From Mycobacterium triplex (GTDB lineage: Bacteria; Actinomycetota; Actinomycetes; Mycobacteriales; Mycobacteriaceae), in NCBI RefSeq assembly GCF_000689255.1, contig NZ_HG964446.1, positions 3,702,734 to 3,766,733 on the forward strand: DNA of 64,000 bases. The letters are read 5' to 3'. The notes under the pieces were generated by a model. That model saw only the letters and a list, made by a program, of their open reading frames with translations, made no database searches and was not told where the DNA came from. Shown here one piece after another: positions 62,375-64,000 of the stretch. How positions within the stretch are numbered: the stretch's first letter is position 1; each line of letters opens with the position of its first letter. The position numbers and the translations under genes are program-made.

Positions 62375-64000
62375 CTACCCGGCATCAACTGCGACGACGC
62401 CGCGCCGAACATCGTTGATAGCCCGCTTCGCGGTCGCCCGCACCTGCGCATCCGGGGCGGCATTGCGAACCTGGTCCAGCAGGTCGAGCACCTGGCGGCA
62501 CCACCGTACGAAATCCCCTGCCAGCAATGGCGAACCGGTACTGGTTGCGTCGGCCGCGGCCAGCGAGGCGGTCAGGTCGCCGGTGCGGGCCCAGCGGTAG
62601 ATGACGGTGACAAAACCATCGTCGGGTTCGCGGCTCGGCGCGATGCGGTGTGTTTGCTCGTCGGCGCGCAGCGCGAACGAAAGCTTCGCCGTCTGCAGCA
62701 AAGCCTGCCGCAATCGCGGCGTGGGAGCCTCGGCCGCAAACGGCGCGCTGGGCCCGTCGCCGCCGCGGGTCTCGTAGAGCACCGACGAGACGACGGCGGC
62801 CAACTCGGGGGGCTTCAGCTCCGCCCACGCCCCGGTGCGCAGGCATTCGGCGACCAGCAGGTCGCTCTCGCTGTAGATGCGGGCCAACAACCGGCCGTCG
62901 TCGGTGACGCGCGGATCACCCGCGGAGCCCTGGATGAACTCGCGCTCGGTGAGCAGCCCGACGATCCGGTCGAACGTGCGAGCCAGCGAGTTGGTGGCGG
63001 CGGCGATCTTCTTCTCCAGCTGGGCGTTGTCGCGCTCGATGCGCAGGTATCGCTCGGCCTCGCGTACCTTCGCCTCGACGCCGGGGCTGTTGTGCGCCGG
63101 GTGGCGCCGCAGCTCCTCCCGCAACGACGCCAGCTCCGGGTCGTGGAAGCCGCCGTCGGGATCCGCGGCGCGACGGCGCGACGGCACATCCAGCGGAGCG
63201 GCGGCCGAGCGCAGCGCCGAAGCCAGATCGCGCCGGACCCTGGGCTGCCGATGCTCGACCCGCTTGGGCAACGACATCGAGCCCAGCGGCGCCGCCGCGC
63301 CCGAGTAGTCGGCCGACGAAATCCGGCCCGCCCAACGGTGTTCGGTGAGCACCAGGGGCCGCGGATCGTCGCCGTCGCGCGCCGATTCCAGCACCACCGC
63401 CAGTCCGCTGTGCCGGCCGTTGGCGATGGTGATGATGTCGCCGCGGCGCAGTCCGGCCAGCGCCTCGTTCGCGGCTTGGCGCCGGTGCAGCCGCGACGCA
63501 CGGGACTGCGCGCGTTCCATCTCCGTGATCCGCGCGCGCATCCGGGCGTATTCCAGGATCGGCGCGTCGGCCCCACCGAGTTCGGTGGCGATCTCGTCCT
63601 GCATCCGCTTGCCGCGGTCGATGCCCTTCACCAGCCCGACGACGGAGCGGTCGGCCTGATACTGGGCGAACGACTGCTCCAGCAGCTGATGCGCCTGCTC
63701 CGGGCCCATGTGCTGCACCAGGTTGATCGTCATGTTGTACGACGGCGCAAACGAACTGCGCAACGGGAACGTCCGGGTGGACGCCAGCCCGGCCACCGCC
63801 GACGGTTCGGAGGTCTCCTCGGCCGGATGCCAGAGCACCACCGCATGCCCCTCGACGTCGATGCCGCGCCGCCCGGCCCGCCCGGTCAACTGCGTGTACT
63901 CCCCCGGCGTCAGCGGCACGTGCGCCTCGCCGTTGAACTTCACCAGCCGCTCGAGCACCACCGTGCGAGCGGGCATGTTGATGCCCAGCGCCAGGGTTTC
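62375..64000 (-). CDS. helY: superfamily 2 helicase HelY, C-terminal part (5' end outside window)
   Basis: The minus-strand frame is open to the window edge. The first visible residues are ETLALGINMPARTVV, helicase motif V, followed by TPGEYTQLTGRAGRRGID, motif VI, so the N-terminal motor with Walker A and DEVH boxes lies outside. The remainder matches the Mtr4/Ski2-like C-terminal region of actinobacterial HelY, thought to act on RNA or DNA with ATP hydrolysis. At least 541 residues are visible. Equivalent to Rv2092c, last gene in the window. Confidence 0.95.
   Translation of the reverse strand, partial: ETLALGINMPARTVVLERLVKFNGEAHVPLTPGEYTQLTGRAGRRGIDVEGHAVVLWHPAEETSEPSAVAGLASTRTFPLRSSFAPSYNMTINLVQHMGPEQAHQLLEQSFAQYQADRSVVGLVKGIDRGKRMQDEIATELGGADAPILEYARMRARITEMERAQSRASRLHRRQAANEALAGLRRGDIITIANGRHSGLAVVLESARDGDDPRPLVLTEHRWAGRISSADYSGAAAPLGSMSLPKRVEHRQPRVRRDLASALRSAAAPLDVPSRRRAADPDGGFHDPELASLREELRRHPAHNSPGVEAKVREAERYLRIERDNAQLEKKIAAATNSLARTFDRIVGLLTEREFIQGSAGDPRVTDDGRLLARIYSESDLLVAECLRTGAWAELKPPELAAVVSSVLYETRGGDGPSAPFAAEAPTPRLRQALLQTAKLSFALRADEQTHRIAPSREPDDGFVTVIYRWARTGDLTASLAAADATSTGSPLLAGDFVRWCRQVLDLLDQVRNAAPDAQVRATAKRAINDVRRGVVAVDAG

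Overview
The window looks like a chromosome segment of a Mycobacterium, probably a slow-growing non-tuberculous species. It is GC-rich, carries RbpA, a PPE protein, two PPOX/F420-type flavoproteins and a CpnT-like toxin. Its backbone follows the M. tuberculosis gene order I remember from Rv2047c to Rv2092c: pks12, rbpA, lnt/ppm1, fxsA, cobN, cobG-cobH-cobIJ, sigC, cobK-cobM-cobL, pepE, 5'-3' exonuclease, helY. Rv names are from memory of that order, not from a search.

Layout. (1) 1-4628, plus strand: end of an accessory operon with an SDR, two cytochromes P450, a DapB-like oxidoreductase and a homologue of the eukaryotic ERG2 sterol isomerase/sigma-1 receptor family. (2) 4616-19728, minus strand: an epimerase plus PEP-utiliser protein (Rv2047c-like) and the bimodular polyketide synthase Pks12, whose frame is broken by three apparent single-base insertions in short A/T runs. 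(3) 19925-27756: small zinc-finger protein, RbpA, Ppm1 and Lnt as separate genes, an amidohydrolase, FxsA, a dienelactone hydrolase, a PfpI-like protein and a PPOX flavoprotein. (4) 27810-31702: an operon of DUF1214 protein, sulfotransferase, TetR regulator and SDR, headed by a strong inverted repeat. (5) 31699-48168: aerobic cobalamin genes interleaved with a BVMO-type monooxygenase, an alpha/beta hydrolase, a PPE-PPW protein and SigC. The SigC frame is open upstream into a zinc-finger, four-TM, His/Met-rich anti-sigma-like domain. (6) 48192-59387: an accessory island that looks linked to type VII secretion, with a full-length CpnT-like TNT toxin and immunity partner, a second large candidate effector, small membrane proteins and proline-rich proteins. 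(7) 59384-64000: PepE, exonuclease, a repeat-rich DUF4333 membrane protein and the C-terminal part of HelY.

How they fit together. Region 2 makes and probably processes mycoketide-type lipids, and the polyprenol-phosphate mannose synthase of region 3 supplies mannosyl donors for envelope glycolipids. Region 5 gives part of the corrin pathway (CobG, H, I/J, K, L, M) plus the cobalt chelatase large subunit. Region 6 is best read as an export-and-intoxication module. No tRNA, rRNA, insertion sequence or CRISPR array was recognised, and no intergenic gap exceeds about 300 bases.
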